From Liolophura sinensis (Eukaryota > Mollusca > Polyplacophora > Chitonida > Chitonidae): DNA of 64,000 nt. Shown here piece by piece: positions 11,033 to 23,826 of this stretch; position 1 is the first letter of the stretch; the number at the start of each line of letters is the position of its first letter. Where the stretch lies: the NCBI RefSeq assembly GCF_032854445.1, contig NC_088301.1:14502281-14566280 (forward strand). Direction: 5' to 3'. The notes beneath the pieces were generated by a model, which saw only the letters and a list, made by a program, of their open reading frames with translations, did no database searches and was not told the DNA's origin. A program made the translations under genes and the position numbers.

Positions 11033-13744
11033 CAGACTCAGGCTACTTGCGTGCATGGTTGAAGGAAGCACCAAGTTAATAAGATTAAGGAGAACAAGAT
11101 GGACGTTTTCAATACAGTAAGCTATTCTCTCATACATCAAACTTGTATTAAATAGCTATTTTGTTGGAGGTTTGTTTGCCTATTTTTTGTTTCGCTGAAC
11201 ACCAGCAGTGCACCCCTATAGCGCCTTGACACTAACGGCTTGTTTTTCCTCGTAAAGAAGAGCATTTGTTTGGAAGATGAGTTCGGTGTTTTGCGGAATA
11301 ACCCGGTTATATTGTCACATTAACGACTTTGTTCTTGTGTTGTTTCCAACATTACATTACAGGAGTGATGCGGGGAAAATCCAAGGCCAACTCAGCCGCT
11401 CTGTCCGCGATACAGAGCAACCGTTGACAGATCGCATGAAAACAGTGCTTGAGTTATCTCTATTTCCCGCCTTTTTTTAACTCATCTAAGCTCCCAACGC
11501 TGAGTGTTAGTGTAATTTATGAGACTGTCACTTCATCAATGTTTTACACTCCAGCCGTATTTCACAGGCATCTTGTGAATTATAGAACTCTCAGCTGTGA
11601 CAAAGCGGCTGCTTGTAGTATAACGCATCACCGGAACCTAGCGTGTTAAGGACATTAGCTGTAACCAAAATTAAAGATGTTACTAGCTTGAACACGTGAC
11701 CTGATGTGTAACTCTTGATATTGTTAGTTTTGGTGAGATTATATGCAATGTGGATAGTCTATAATGCTTAATCATGAAATATCAAAACTGGTCACAGGCT
11801 GAAAAGTGTCTTGATATTGCCTGGTGCGAAGTATTTTAAATTGAACATTGTCATCATCATTAATTCATTCATGTATCTGATTGTTTTACGCCAAGGAATA
11901 GTTTTTTACCGACACCATGGCGGCTAATTTCCTGTGTGATTACTCTGGGAAGAACCACAGAACTTTGGCAGTTTACTGACGTACGTTGTCACGTGTGACG
12001 CACAGAATTGAATGTCACATTGGTGAAAGATATGAGTTCTTGATATAAGAAGGCACAAACCGTCACACGAACCGTCACAAAGATCACAAGAACAATGTGT
12101 GCTGAAAATCTACAAAGCCACTGCCTAAGGCCAGAAATGAAGGCGTAGCTCGTTTTTATCAGCAGCTGTGAGTTGTGCACATCACCAGTGAGCATATTTC
12201 CGTTCCCTCCGCTCGGTATTTCATTGAATCACAACTCATGGTGTTTCATAGTTTGTGTCAGCTGTTTGAATGGAATTGGTTGGAGGAAAGACATTAGACT
12301 AGAGCTACTGATTGGCCCAGGTATTGTTGAAACTGGTGAATTACAGGTACATTTGAGAACAAATGAAACGTTTAAAAGGACTTTTAAAAATGAAAAGAAA
12401 TGCATTTAACTGTTTGAATTCTAAGGTGGGTTTTATGGCATATACTGTCGGTGGCCTTCTGATATCACATCTTCTTTCATTCCATCTACAAGTAAAAAAC
12501 ATTACGAGTGTAATTTAATATAAGCTTATATAAGAGCTATTCCAACATGAATGGCTGTATTCAAAATACTTAAACGCTTTTTGAAGCTAGAGTGGCTGAA
12601 CACCGACTATATGCTTTATAAATCCAAACATTAAAATTCAAACGTGTAAATCCATTTAACCTTATCACCCTATGAGATCACTTGGTCAAATTAATCAGGT
12701 TGGAAGGTTAACGCGGTTGTTGCATGAAATAGGTTATTTAAACAGAGTATGAGCCTTACCTAAATCACAATGGCTTCTGTGGCCTTTTAAGAGAAGTACA
12801 AAGAACACTGAAGGTGGATCTTATTTAGGTTTTAGGCATTTCTGTAACGCCATCTGGCTGCATACCTATCACATTACTGTAAATCTTGCTATGAGTTTTC
12901 TGGCTAATCCATCAAGTATTGACAGACCGTCGTGATGGTTTGCGGGTTCTTGTCACGTGTAACGTGTAGGAAGGACATATCCATAGACAATATAAGTAGC
13001 TTATTTACCATAATCAATCAGCTCGCTAGAACACATGTCAAAGTCTAATAATTACCATTGGCAATTCTGAAATATAAATGGAAAATGTCTTAGCCTTAGG
13101 TTAACCGCAAAGTGCCTTTTTTCGCTCATTAACCTGTATATCAGCCAGCTTGTGTGTCTGGACTTTCTTGCTTAAATCGACTTTTTTTGCGCTAACGAGC
13201 CATTTCACTGTCAAGCAAATTAACTGGGCAAAATTGCAGCACGAATTTGAGATTTAGGGTCAGGTAATTTCACTTTGGGCGTCGATTTCGCAGATAATTG
13301 GCTCAGCGGGTCACGTGATACGTGTGGACGTCACCTGATGAATTATACAAACTCCATCAATTCTTGTGGACGGTAATGGCGTGTGTCACACGCGCAAAGG
13401 ACATCATGTCGGCCGAGGGCCTATGATAGTCTCAAGAGAACGGATTCTGTCATGTGGACAGACAGCTGGAATTTGAGAACATATCCCTGCGGCCACTCAG
13501 ACAACTGTTTATGTGACCTGTGGGTCACTGTAAGTGCAATGCTCCATTTCCCACAAGGTACTCATCCTTTCTTGTGAATCCCCTGCTGGACTTTCAGAAG
13601 GCCTTTCAAATTAAATGAGGATTCACCACAATCAGAGCGTTATGTTATTTGCGTATATAGCTGAAAAGAAGTTTCCCCACAGGCTTAGCGCGTATTATTT
13701 TAGTCGTATTGTAGTGTATCCTTATTTCTGCTGTTTTAATATAA
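11033..13744. other. Unassigned sequence with one possible SINE-1 scrap
   Basis: No gene recognised. A short segment at about 11861-11925 (CTGATTGTTTTACGCC, then CCATGGCGGC) resembles pieces of the minus-strand SINE-1 core and may be an old remnant. The remaining ORFs are under 80 codons and featureless. Confidence 0.4.
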
Positions 13745-13885
13745 AGGATAACTGCATAGAGAGTGAAATTATAGCAGCGACAATAATATGATAGTTGAAA
13801 AATGGTCACATGTAACAGGTGAGGTCTGGCCTCCTGTCAATATACCTCAGTTAGGGTTTTGTTCTAACTGTTTATGTAAATTGCT
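13745..13885 (+). repeat. Repeat family R4, copy 1
   Basis: An anonymous interspersed repeat of about 140 bp. Shared landmarks with the copies at 45.0 kb (plus) and 19.3 kb (minus) are a GAGAGTGAAAT or GAGAGTAAAAT start, ATGGTCACATGTAACAGGTGA in the middle, CTCAGTTAGGG, and a TTCTAACTG end. No terminal inverted repeats or TSD are evident. Class unknown. Confidence 0.65.
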
Positions 13886-14314
13886 TCAATATTCTGTTGG
13901 TTTTTATGATCTATACGTATACTGTATTGTCGTATCGGGAAGAAGCAGTCATGTGCTAGTGGGATAACACTGTACAGTGCAGTACGTACAGTGCGCACAC
14001 GGATTTGTGAACAAATACACAGTGATCCATCATGACATGGACGGTGTTTATATCTGTTGTGTGCCGTCTGGTTTTGCATGATATATCATAGATAATGTAC
14101 TCCATACCACGATTTGCGAGCCTTTCATTAACAGACAGAACAAGAGCATTCTGCTTGCTTGCAGGCACACATGTATACATGGCATCGTCAGGAATGGACG
14201 TTCAGGCAGGTGGATATCTCTTCAAGGTCAAAGCACCTGCAATCAAACAATATCACTTGGGACCATCTGCCCAACCTCTGTTTTACACAACCATTCAGGA
14301 AACATCTTTATACA
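13886..14314. other. Unassigned sequence
   Basis: Overlapping ORFs on both strands (13864-14180 minus; 14095-14368 plus) have no recognisable protein features. Their ends run into the degenerate tandem array, so they are probably chance. Confidence 0.4.
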
Positions 14315-14830
14315 TTAGGACCTGAGGCTCAACGTTTGCTTGATTTAAAATATGATACAGAAACCTAAACTAAAAGTTAGGATATGACCCTCAACGTTTT
14401 TCTTGATTTAAAGTGTAACACCCACAAGGCCATTTATATGAGGACTTGGGACTCAACGTTTGCTTGATTCAAAGAGCGACACACAAGATCTATTACACAT
14501 GGAACTCAGCGTTTGCTTGATTTAAAGAACGACACACAATACCTATTATACTAAGACATAGGACTCAGCATTTGCTTGATTTAAAGAACGACAGAGAAGA
14601 CGTACAATTATTACAGCATGACATGATACTCAGACTGACTGAGGCGATATAAAGAGCGGCGTATACCGGACCCTTATTACATCAGTACCTGAGAACTGAT
14701 GTTTGCTTGACTCGAAAACGTTAGAGAAGATCTATTACCTGTTACCTGACATCTGCTTCGTTAAGAAAACGATACATGCAACACATTAAACTGAGCAGGA
14801 CTCGGATATCAACATGCAAACCATTAACAA
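14315..14830. repeat. Decayed minisatellite, units about 52-66 bp, roughly 8 copies
   Basis: The word CTCAACGTTTGCTTGATT and its variants recurs at about 14328, 14390, 14452, 14505, 14564, 14628, 14693 and 14745. It is followed by AAAGAACGACACACAA-type sequence and a GAYCTATTA segment. Units 3-5 are most alike; the right end is strongly diverged. This is consistent with an old array. Confidence 0.75.
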
Positions 14831-17608
14831 CGAGGTTTGAACTAAATGTTTCCTTAGTTTTCAAGAATTGTTCACCATAGATCTATTACAGGCGATGAAA
14901 CTAACCTTGTGCTTGGTTTCCAAGTTATATTACATCGTTTTCAAGAATGCGTCGCGTCGCCATTTGGGATTTTATGCTGCGCTTACACGACACTTTAACC
15001 ATGAATTGTTTACGCTCTGGGTATTAATGCATATGTTAAATCGAAAAGGAAATTATTCTGAAATATAGAAATGTCAGGAAAGCTTACATCTAATATCACC
15101 AGTTGTGTCTGATTATTCCTAGTCTCGGTCAAACACGGGAAATGAAACTATAAATTGAATGGCTTATAAGTGTTAAACGCCGTGCATTAGCATTTTTTTT
15201 TACTTATATGAAGACCGTCTGGTTTATGAGTTAAAAAATCTGTTATGTCTACATGTCGTAAACCAACGCTCTTCAACAGGTATCCTTGGGCCACACAAGT
15301 GTTAGCTCGGATTTCGTGAGAATCGTATTAATGGTATAGGCTAATTCAAGTCAGTAGAGTCGGTTGCTTTGGAATCCCGAATTGCTTGGACTTGTCTGGC
15401 CATAGCCTAATTTCTTTGGTTAAATCAGGACCTTCTGGTCGTCGATGAGTGTCGCCGGTGTTACACTGGGGTTATTTACCTATACAGTAATATGGATGGT
15501 GGCCTTATCGACATCCGGGCTGTGTCCATGTACTGACCAGGTCGGGCCAATAGAATAAACACGACTAGGGCCAAACCTCTCTTCTCTGATCCCGGACATG
15601 GTATAGGCAGACATTTACTCGGATGTGGGAGAGGCCCCGGACAGACGGGCCGCGGGAATAGATCAATACAGCCTGATCGGTACGTTCTCGCTCACACGCG
15701 GACAGACCCTCGCCAGGTCTGGAATCTTCTCGTCTGTACAACAGCTAATGTCCCTGATACGGTCTCAGCAACTCCCATGGGTCCGAGAGCTGCGAGTTCC
15801 ATTCAGCGTGGTGGTAGATGTGTTCCATGCCATGGATTAGCGTGGTCTGTCACCTGTTTGATGCCAGATTTGGTCGGACTGTCTGGCAATGGGTGACTAC
15901 GACCAGACGGGAGTAGAGTCGTTCTACGTGGCATCGTCTTTAATATTAAATATACTGGTAATATGCTGTCAGTTCAGTCGAACTGCCAGAATCTTCTCAT
16001 TTCAACATGTGAAATAATCAGTCAGCCAACAACTCTGAATAAATCAGCGGAATCGATAATCTACTGGGAACCCTGCTTCATGCTTTACGAGTGGTACAAA
16101 AATGTCATACTTCGCTAAAGTCCTGAGAAAAAATAGGGTAATCGAATATCGAAGTAATCATTCACTCAAAGTTAAAATGGTGTTTTATGTTTTTTCCTCT
16201 AAAATAACTAGGTTGCAGCTTCATATCTGCAGTGTTACTATGCTCAAGAATTCGAGGATTTTAAGTTCATCGACAGACAAAATCGCCTTAACAATAATGA
16301 TTTTCATCATGTAGGAGATAGTCCAACATTTAGTGAATCCCAAAAGATTTCGTCGACAGGGGAAGAATCTAGCACTTTCAGCCCTTAGAAGTTCTTATGA
16401 TTGATGCTATGTCTGACCGTCTGATTGATATTCTACTCTTGTGCCCTGGTCATTTTCTGCTGACCAGTGATTAAGCATAGATACAAGCAAAACCTATCAG
16501 TGGTCGAGCACGCGAACGTGGAGGTTGAAAGTCATCCTTGTGATGGATCACCAATCCGGTCCACTTATCCCGATATGAATATTAAACATGCTGGTTCAAC
16601 ACAGAAACAATTCTAACTTCTTCAGCTGAAGAGCGGTATGTCAGAAGACCACATTACATACATAAACTATATCACATGTATAATGTATAAATATCTTCAT
16701 CAATCAATGTTTGCTCACTGAGTCATCGTCCATTTCACAGATATCTTGGATACTCTCGTAAAATGTTGCTATCTGTCAATTACCATGAGTGTTAATTCGC
16801 CAAAACCCTTCTTATATAAAATATGTAAATTTTTATCGAGATATCAATCTGTGTGAAAATCATGCAGTTATCATAATTTTTTTAATCAATATTTATTATA
16901 CGTCGTGTTTTCGTCATATGACGACGAGGAGTCATTAGCTTGAGAAAATGTATATATCAGATGCAATCTATGGTCAGCAACGGCATGTATGCTTATTACA
17001 GGCTTTATGTATCGGATATTTAACCCCGCATGCAGTTACCATATCCAAAGACGACAACTATGATCCCCAATTCACTGTTACTTCAGTGTTTTCTTCCCTT
17101 ATCCGTAAATGTATGCAAATAATGCCTGGCTGGGACGGAGATTTTGTTTTATCAAACAATACTTAAAAATATGTTGTTTCACACCTTTTTGCACGAGTTC
17201 ACATTATGGTGTATCAACAGTTTGATGCTGCCATATGGATTTAGGCTTAAAATTTCGCTTTTCTTTTGCCTGGGTGTAAGAGAGACATGAAGCAGGCACT
17301 GGGAATGCTTTAAGTTCCAATGAATTAAGCTAGGCCAAATTCCGCCCAGCGGACATCTTGGTTTTTTTTCTCGCATGGCCTTTTCTAATCCGAAGGATAA
17401 ACCCTCAATAAGTGTTCCTTGCACTTGTATCTATCTTGACCCAGGCTAGGTTCGCCAGGAACAGAAGGGTTTCCACTCGCTCACTGACCAGCGGCTAAAC
17501 CAGTAAATATTGGCGGGATTCCACTTAACACGTTTAGTTGCTCCGTGAAGTGTCTCCGATCAATTTCCAACACAGGGGAGGCGGCCAGAGAGAAGTCCCC
17601 GAGGTACT
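14831..17608. other. Unassigned sequence including a GC-richer ORF at 15607-15840
   Basis: Mostly featureless. The plus-strand frame 15607-15840 is GC-richer than its surroundings and follows a possible splice acceptor (AG at 15609-15610). Its peptide (VGEAPDRRAAGIDQYSLIGT and onward) matches nothing I know, and it has no ATG near its start. A 45-bp segment at about 16897-16940 (GTCATATGACGACGAGGAG) resembles the SINE-2 3' region and may be a remnant. Confidence 0.35.
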
Positions 17609-17833
17609 TTAGTGCTCCGCTTTCTTCGGGCCTCCTTCGAATTGCGGGTTCCGGGGAAATGTCAATATTGAGAGACCGTCAACTGCTAGCTCCATATCCC
17701 AGGAAATTAAAATTCCGAGGATCATCCTGAATACTCTGCCATTGGATCCTTCCGCTGTGCATTTGATGTCTATCAACGGCTCATGTCTGCGTTTAACATA
17801 TATAGTGACGTATTTGTCTTCTCCGTTCGACAT
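17609..17833 (-). CDS. Possible first exon or chance ORF, 74 codons
   Basis: The frame starts with ATG at 17833 and reads MSNGEDKYVTIYVKRRHEPL at its start. That opening is charged and soluble-looking, more protein-like than most frames here. The second half changes character, which would fit an exon ending around codon 32 and intron readthrough after it, but I see no strong GT donor there. The ATG context is weak (T at -3). Family unknown; chance is the leading alternative. Confidence 0.15.
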   Translation of the reverse strand: MSNGEDKYVTIYVKRRHEPLIDIKCTAEGSNGRVFRMILGILISWDMELAVDGLSILTFPRNPQFEGGPKKAEH

Positions 17834-18350
17834 ACACTAAACATGTACATCAGGGGCTAATAAGTGTACTAGAGAATTTTTCAGAACGATAGTACAACCA
17901 TACAAAGCGTGAAACGGCGTAAAATCGTCATAGCGTTTTCAATTATTAGGGATTGCTTTAGAAAGTTTGCAACCATGTAATGTTTACGTGAGCATAATGT
18001 TTGCTGAGTGAATGATGATTGCCATAGACAGTTAAATAGGCAGTTAGGAAGAAACGCATAGACACACTGGACCTAGGGAACGTCTGAGTGAGTGAGTGCT
18101 TGTGGTTTAACGTCGTGCTCAACAATTTTTCAGTCATGTGACAACGAAGGAATCCTTAGGGTGCATGTAATGTACCCCTTGTTGCAGAACGGATTTCCAC
18201 CGCTCTTTTATCTAGTGCTGCTTCACTGAGACGACTTACGGAAGGCAAGCACGCCTGTAGTGTTTATACTTCATTTACGCGCATGCAGTTCTGGTGTTTA
18301 AACAAAAAGATGCTGTTTTTACCTTTCTACCTATGAACCTGAACGTGCTC

Positions 18351-18545
18351 GCACATTTCATTTATACGACGGTGAATAGCGTTATGGTAAGAGGAAACCG
18401 GGCGGAGTCCGTCAAAACCCACGGCCATCCGCAGGTTTCTGCAACACCTTCCCACGTACGTCCGGAGAAGGAGCTAACATGGGTTGGACTTGAAATAGTA
18501 GCGACCACATTGGTGAAAGGTTCTTGGGTCGTTAAGTTAAGCTTT
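18351..18545 (-). mobile_element. SINE-1 fragment inside the SINE-2 composite
   Basis: Recognised by TTCATTTATACGACGG, GAGGAAACCGGGCGGAG, CTTCCCACGTACGTCCGGAG and GACCACATTGGTGAAAGG. Both the AAAT tail and the far tRNA head are missing. The overlapping ORFs (18294-18563 plus, 18362-18553 minus) are SINE translations. Confidence 0.85.
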
Positions 18546-18599
18546 GATTGCAACTGTTCATAAAAACATCTCGTTCATGTCACAATCATATACAGCCCT

Positions 18600-18734
18600 C
18601 AGTCTCGTGCTCTAAGCGGACTTCGATACAACTAGGGCTGATATTCCCAGAGATCCTGAACGCTCTGTCCATATTTGCCAACAAGAGTGTTGTAGATATC
18701 ACAAAGTTTTATAGAATTACAGTGAAGGCGTTTG
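18600..18734 (+). repeat. Repeat R3, partial 3' copy
   Basis: The words CGCTCTGTCCATATTTGCC and GTGAAGGCGTTTGA match the 3' part of the R3 copies at 36.6 and 63.2 kb. The match breaks at the GTGA tail of the SINE-2 segment, so the SINE lies against or within this R3 fragment. Confidence 0.65.
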
Positions 18735-18976
18735 AGTGAGTGAGTGAGTGAGTGAGTGCTAGGAGACGCTTTACCGAAGGCAAGTAAGCTGCCCGAGCAT
18801 TTATACTGATACGGTCAACCAGTCGTTGCACTATCCCCTTCATGCTGAACGCCAAGCGAGGAAGTTACAACTTCCTCTTTTAAGGTCTTAGCTGTGACTC
18901 GATCCAGAGCTGATCCTGGATCTACCGCTCGGACGCTCTACCAACTGTGCTTTCCGGGCCGGTAGGGAACGTTTGA

Positions 18977-19295
18977 CGTAGAACGCAAATCATAATGTTT
19001 TTATTTATATAGAATCGTTTTTTCAACAGACACTTTATTCTACATAATTCAGACATTGGCGAAAAGCATCAAATGATGATACGTGGATAAACGCAACTCT
19101 CATGTAATAAATACGAAAAAAACAAAAAACAAACAAACGTCAAAGCCAGCTTGGTCAATGCCACCATAACGCTGGTCACCGTCTAGGAATTCTAGACCAG
19201 CAACCTTTAATACATGACCTCACTTTTAAAAACTAGTTCTCCTGAAGCTGTTATGCCATGGAGCGTTTGAAGTTGATACCACTTAACTATTAACA
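18977..19295. other. Unassigned sequence
   Basis: Nothing recognised apart from an A/C-rich simple patch at about 19118-19137. Confidence 0.45.
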
Positions 19296-19390
19296 TTATC
19301 AGCTAGAGTAAAACCCTAACTGAGATGCTCGATTTCACCGGTTACGTGTGATCATTTGCCAGATAACACACAGTCGTCACGGCTTTCTGG
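19296..19390 (-). repeat. Repeat family R4, copy 2
   Basis: On the minus strand this reads GTGACGACTGTGTGTTATC, GGCAAATGATCACACGTAAC, CGGTGAAATC, then CTCAGTTAGGGTTTTACTCT. It aligns with copies 1 and 3, with a short internal deletion compared with them. Confidence 0.65.
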
Positions 19391-19860
19391 CAATATCCAC
19401 TATCTTCACGAGGAACTGGCGATTATCATAGTGAGGGAAAACGTTATAATTTTCAGCGCATTAATCACAATGAAGTAGCCTTAGCATGGGGGATTTGTTT
19501 TGCCGAGAACTCCATGGTCACACATGCTTTTTTGCCAAGAACTCAATAGTTAGGAATTTTTTTGTCCAAGAACTCAATATTGTCAGGAAAATTGCTGTAA
19601 ACGTCATAGTTTCTCCCTTGCGTTCGCAGAGAACTTAACTTAGTACACGAAAGAGATCCCATAGAGAAAATTCACTAGTTTTAGAATAACAACGTTTTCC
19701 TTGCATCTGCCTCTGTCTCTGTTCTCATCACAAACCTTATCCGGAGTACTCAACAATAAAGACCCCTAGGCACCTCTTTACACGCCTCTGTCCTGTGATA
19801 TAATCTGGACTATCGAACAGAAAATCACAACAGATGCCATTCTAAATCTCCCCCGAAATT
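19391..19860. other. Mostly unassigned, with a short degenerate tandem motif
   Basis: At about 19497-19580 the phrase TTTGCCAAGAACTCAATAGT and relatives recur three times (near 19500, 19530 and 19563) at a spacing of 30-35 bp. Otherwise nothing recognised. Confidence 0.4.
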
Positions 19861-20075
19861 GGGGCCTCCGTGGCTGAAGTAGTTAGCACGCGCTGCAGCG
19901 CGGCGCCATGACCCAGGAGCCTCTCACCATTGTGGTCGATGTGAGTTCAAATCCAGCTCTCCGGCAGTACGTGGGAAGGTCTACCTGCACCCAGCGTATG
20001 GTCGTGGTTCCCCTAATACTGGCCGCCGTCGTATAAGAGAAATATTCTTGATTATGGCGTAAAACATTAACCAAA

Positions 20076-20106
<31 letters not shown>
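19861..20106 (+). mobile_element. SINE-1, near full length
   Basis: The head begins GGGGCCTCCGTGGCTGAAGT and includes a diverged A box (TGGCTGAAGTAGTTAGCAC) and a B-box region GAGTTCAAATCC. The core carries GGCCGCCGTCGTATAAGAG and the tail is AAAT repeated about nine times (20074-20106). No convincing TSD was found. The minus-strand ORF at 19883-20248 is SINE readthrough. Confidence 0.9.
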
Positions 20107-20107
<1 letters not shown>

Positions 20108-23100
20108 CCAAACCTGTGTAGATTTGCTTGGCTGCAGAGGAAACGGTTGTACGATCACGAATTTGTCCACAACGAGATTAAGTTGACCCAAGCAAGATGT
20201 AATTTTCTGACTATGCAGCTTGCTGCCAATGGAACATTTAAAAAACAAAACAAAAGCTATGAAATTGATGCCTCTATATAATTCGAAAATGACTTGATGA
20301 GATACAGTTATTGATCGAGTTAACTTACATCATGACGATCCAACCGCGCTGGGAATATTTGAGAGCAGATTAAATGAATAAGAAATCATTAATTGGACAA
20401 GAAAAGAGAATTCCTTTCCTCTTCTTGTACTTTATTGTCTTTAATACATTAGTTAGACGAGAATATATCGTCTATTTTTTCATAACTAAAGAATATTTAT
20501 TTCTTCGACAAAATTGAAAAGACCATAATAAGTAGCTGGTCTCACAAATGCATTTCTTGAAAAGACTAAATCTTCTTTCTGAGAGACAAGGAAAACACCT
20601 CTGAGGCGACACACGAATACAGCATGTTCTACGAAAGAACCATTTTGGGAGTAATCTGTTTGGCAATATTTTACTATTAGAGTGTAATATTGCCCTGAGG
20701 CGGCTTATAGCTCAAGCTGAACTCCACTTCACGAAACACCCAAAGAGAAAGATTTACATTACTTCACTCAGAATGTAGCATACAAATGAATATATTTTGT
20801 TTTTCTTAAGAGACCGAACTAGTAATTTGTTCACCGTATATGAAAATCATCAATAAAACATATACAAAATTAATTTATAGAGTCTTTTATTACACAAACA
20901 GGTCTTCAGTTATCTGCCACAAAAAAGACAGCTTAGAAATTGGTACAAAATTAAACTGAAATATACTAAAGCAGTGCGAACTCGCCTATCAGATTATCTT
21001 TCGAGCATTTTTGTCACAATTGCTTGAGCGATGTTCTATTCTGTCACGTGCACACAGCTAGTTCAGTTTACACGGTATGATTTAAGGACGTTTATCAGTT
21101 ACCGTCAGCTTGATTTGAAAACCACCTTGGCGTAGCCTTAGTCAGCGATACACTAATGAAAAGCTCCGTATACCTTCTAAAAGCCAGCTAATTCCCGGTC
21201 TAGGCTATATCTATACGTTTGTCTGGGCACGTCGTGCTGTAGGGGACTCGTAATTCCAATTGAAGCAAGGGTACCGTGGTTAACCATGGCAAACGTGACT
21301 AGCAACGCAATGGCGTCACTTGTGGCAAACTCCGGCCTAATCCGGGATGAAGGAAATTGATTGTATGTGCCGTCAATAATCCATGCTTAGCCCCTTATCT
21401 GACTGAGTGACCGGTCGCACTGTATGTTACACCCAGCACTAATAGTGTGTCACTAGCCTCTTGGCTCGACACTAAGTAGTCTTAACACCGAATCTAAAGA
21501 TCTTTAAATTTGATTGGGGTAAGAGTCAAAGGTCACCCCGGAGAATAGGGACTATTCCACGCAAATACTTTCTGTTTGTTGGTGACAAATACATATACGA
21601 TTTGAAACTTTCATCTCAATATATCAATGGCAATTTCAGCTTAAAATTACAATTTTTGGATTTGTGTCAGAAACTTTCAACGAAATACAGCTTTATCTTG
21701 ATTTTGTCGGAAACTTTCAGCTCTGAGAACTTCTCACTTGTATAAAGTCAGTCATGTTTATGGGTTTTCTCTTCGTCAGATAATAAGCAAGCCTTCTTTT
21801 TGTAAAGCCGCATCCGAAAAGCTTTTGGCTGGATTTTAAAACTTGGGTTTACTAAACAAGAGCTTTAAAACTTCCTACTGGGCCCCGTGGGGAATTTCTC
21901 CCAAAATAAAACCTTAATAGCTGTATGTCAGTATTAAGGAAAATAGCTCCAATCAAGGAGCAAGGAGCAGTTGACCTACAAACAAAAAAATGTATATGAA
22001 GATTTCAGTGGATGTTATACACTTTCTAAACTACTAAATTCACTTAATACTTAATTTTTGTGGCTCCAAGCTGGACTGGTGTAATATGTATGTATGGATA
22101 ATATACGTAATCACGTGATCAAAAGGCCAAGAGTAATAGTGACGATAAAAAACGCCATTGTTCTCACCAATCAGGAGGTGTTACTCATCTGAAAACAAAT
22201 CACCAATTTTCACGTGTTTTCCAGAACACAATTCAGATTCGGTTTTTCAGTTCATTTTCGATATTGTATCCTACTGTCAATTTGCCGCAGCGTTGCCCTA
22301 GCTTATAAAGTCGGTATATACTGAAAAAAAGGCAACAGTGTTTTAGTTATTTCGCTGCTTTGGCAGTTTTTAGGCTGGATCCAATCACTTGACTGCAATT
22401 GGTTTCTCTAACTTCTTAGTTTTTATGACATTATAAATGGAATGTATGCAGCTATGGATTAAACAAGTTATATAGAGACATATCGCGTTCGTATACTAGG
22501 TCTATCTTTCACTTTGCATGAAGGCACCGATCTGTCTGTAGTTAAGTCAGTTAAGGGACGGCGAACGATGTATATAGGGTTGCGCTGTATAATCCTCTGA
22601 TTGAACGATTTCTTCATACACAACCCAGCCTGATTCATCAGCGTCACTTACATCCCAGGGCACGGCAAATCCGCTTGTTTTTATTGAAAAGATTCGATTT
22701 AAAACCGCATCACAGTAATTTAAGCTGGCAGATGAGGCAAACTAAATATTCCTAGCTTGATCGTGAATGCCAGAGATCAGGGCCGTTCTTTAACCCTAGT
22801 CTTGTTCAGAGATAGACGCCATCGCTGTTTTCAAACCACATCGGACAGTTGATGGTCGAGAATTATGGGCTAAGTGATCGTTAGCGACAGTTGAGGCAAC
22901 CGCGGCGTGCTCAATTTTGGAGGATAGATGGTTATTGTTTGTAATATCACAACGTCTGTGAACCATGTAGCTAGCTTCGATTAGATCCTCCACTAGTTTA
23001 CTACCCTATAAGCTCCAGTGTTTTCACGGCAATACATGAGCCGCCATTATTTCCAGTCACTCTCCGGTGTCTTGCAGAAATATGACCAAAATGATGAGAG

Positions 23101-23603
23101 AGGCATAAAGGAAACTTCAGCTCGGCTAAGTGAAACGAAAATGTCTTATTTGATTTCTACTCGCTTACTCCTTACAGCGCATGCGTCGATCTTTACATCA
23201 CTGCCACCACTAGTAAATTTTGTACAGAAATCTTGAACAACACCAAGTTCACTGCGGTCACGATGATAAGACAGGAAGTGATGTCAGAAAACACAAAAAA
23301 CTGTTTACTTTATTCACATACATTCTTGTTATCTAATGTATGGACAACATGATTCAAAACTGAAACGATTTTACAGGTGAATGCTGAATAAATAGTTCCG
23401 CGCCTTGACACCTGTGGTAAGACTAAGCCTAAAGCGTTAAAGGCTTTAGTCGTCAAGCTTGTCTGCTGGTGGCAGTGATGTAACGCGAGCGTAGAGAGCA
23501 GGCAGGTGCGTTGCAAGGAGTATATTCTACCTCACCACAGTATAGAGAAACACGGCCCGTGCTGATTAAGATTTGAATCATAAATTGCAAGTGTTTTGAT
23601 ATC
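20107..23603. other. Unassigned unique-looking sequence
   Basis: No gene or repeat family assigned in about 3.5 kb. A loosely repeated phrase (GAAACTTTCA at about 21605, 21669 and 21709) suggests a very old duplication of about 60 bp. The minus-strand ORF at 22796-22993 has no motif I recognise. Confidence 0.45.
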
Positions 23604-23826
23604 CAAACTCAGAGCAATGCGGGTGCTGTGAGTTCAAGTCCAGCTTATGCTGGCTTCCTCTCCGGCCGTATGTGGGAAGGTCTGCCAGCAACCTGCGGAT
23701 GGTCGTGGGTTTTCCTTGGGCTGTGCCCGGTTTCCTCCCATAATGCTGGCCGCCGTCGTATAAGTAAAATATTCTTGATTACGGCGTAAAACACCAATCA
23801 AATAAATAAATAAATTCAAACTCAGA
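23604..23826 (+). mobile_element. SINE-1, 5'-truncated, with 10-bp TSD
   Basis: The copy lacks the A-box half of the tRNA head, beginning near GTGCTGTGAGTTCAAGTCC, but has an intact core and an AAAT tail. CAAACTCAGA flanks it exactly at 23604-23613 and 23817-23826. Confidence 0.9.

Larger units (their letters stand above)
18074..18976 (-). mobile_element. Composite SINE-2 region flanked by a 14-bp near-perfect repeat
   Basis: Two partial SINE-2 segments in the same (minus) orientation lie at 18088-18255 (tail and 3' half) and 18735-18962 (a new GTGA tail, then the 5' half and tRNA head). TAGGGAACGTCTGA at 18074-18087 and TAGGGAACGTTTGA at 18963-18976 match at 13 of 14 positions, as if they were the TSD of one original insertion. 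The roughly 480-bp middle holds a SINE-1 fragment and a piece of repeat R3. The second segment jumps from its tail straight to mid-body sequence, so it is internally deleted. The order of events is not clear from the sequence. Confidence 0.7.
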
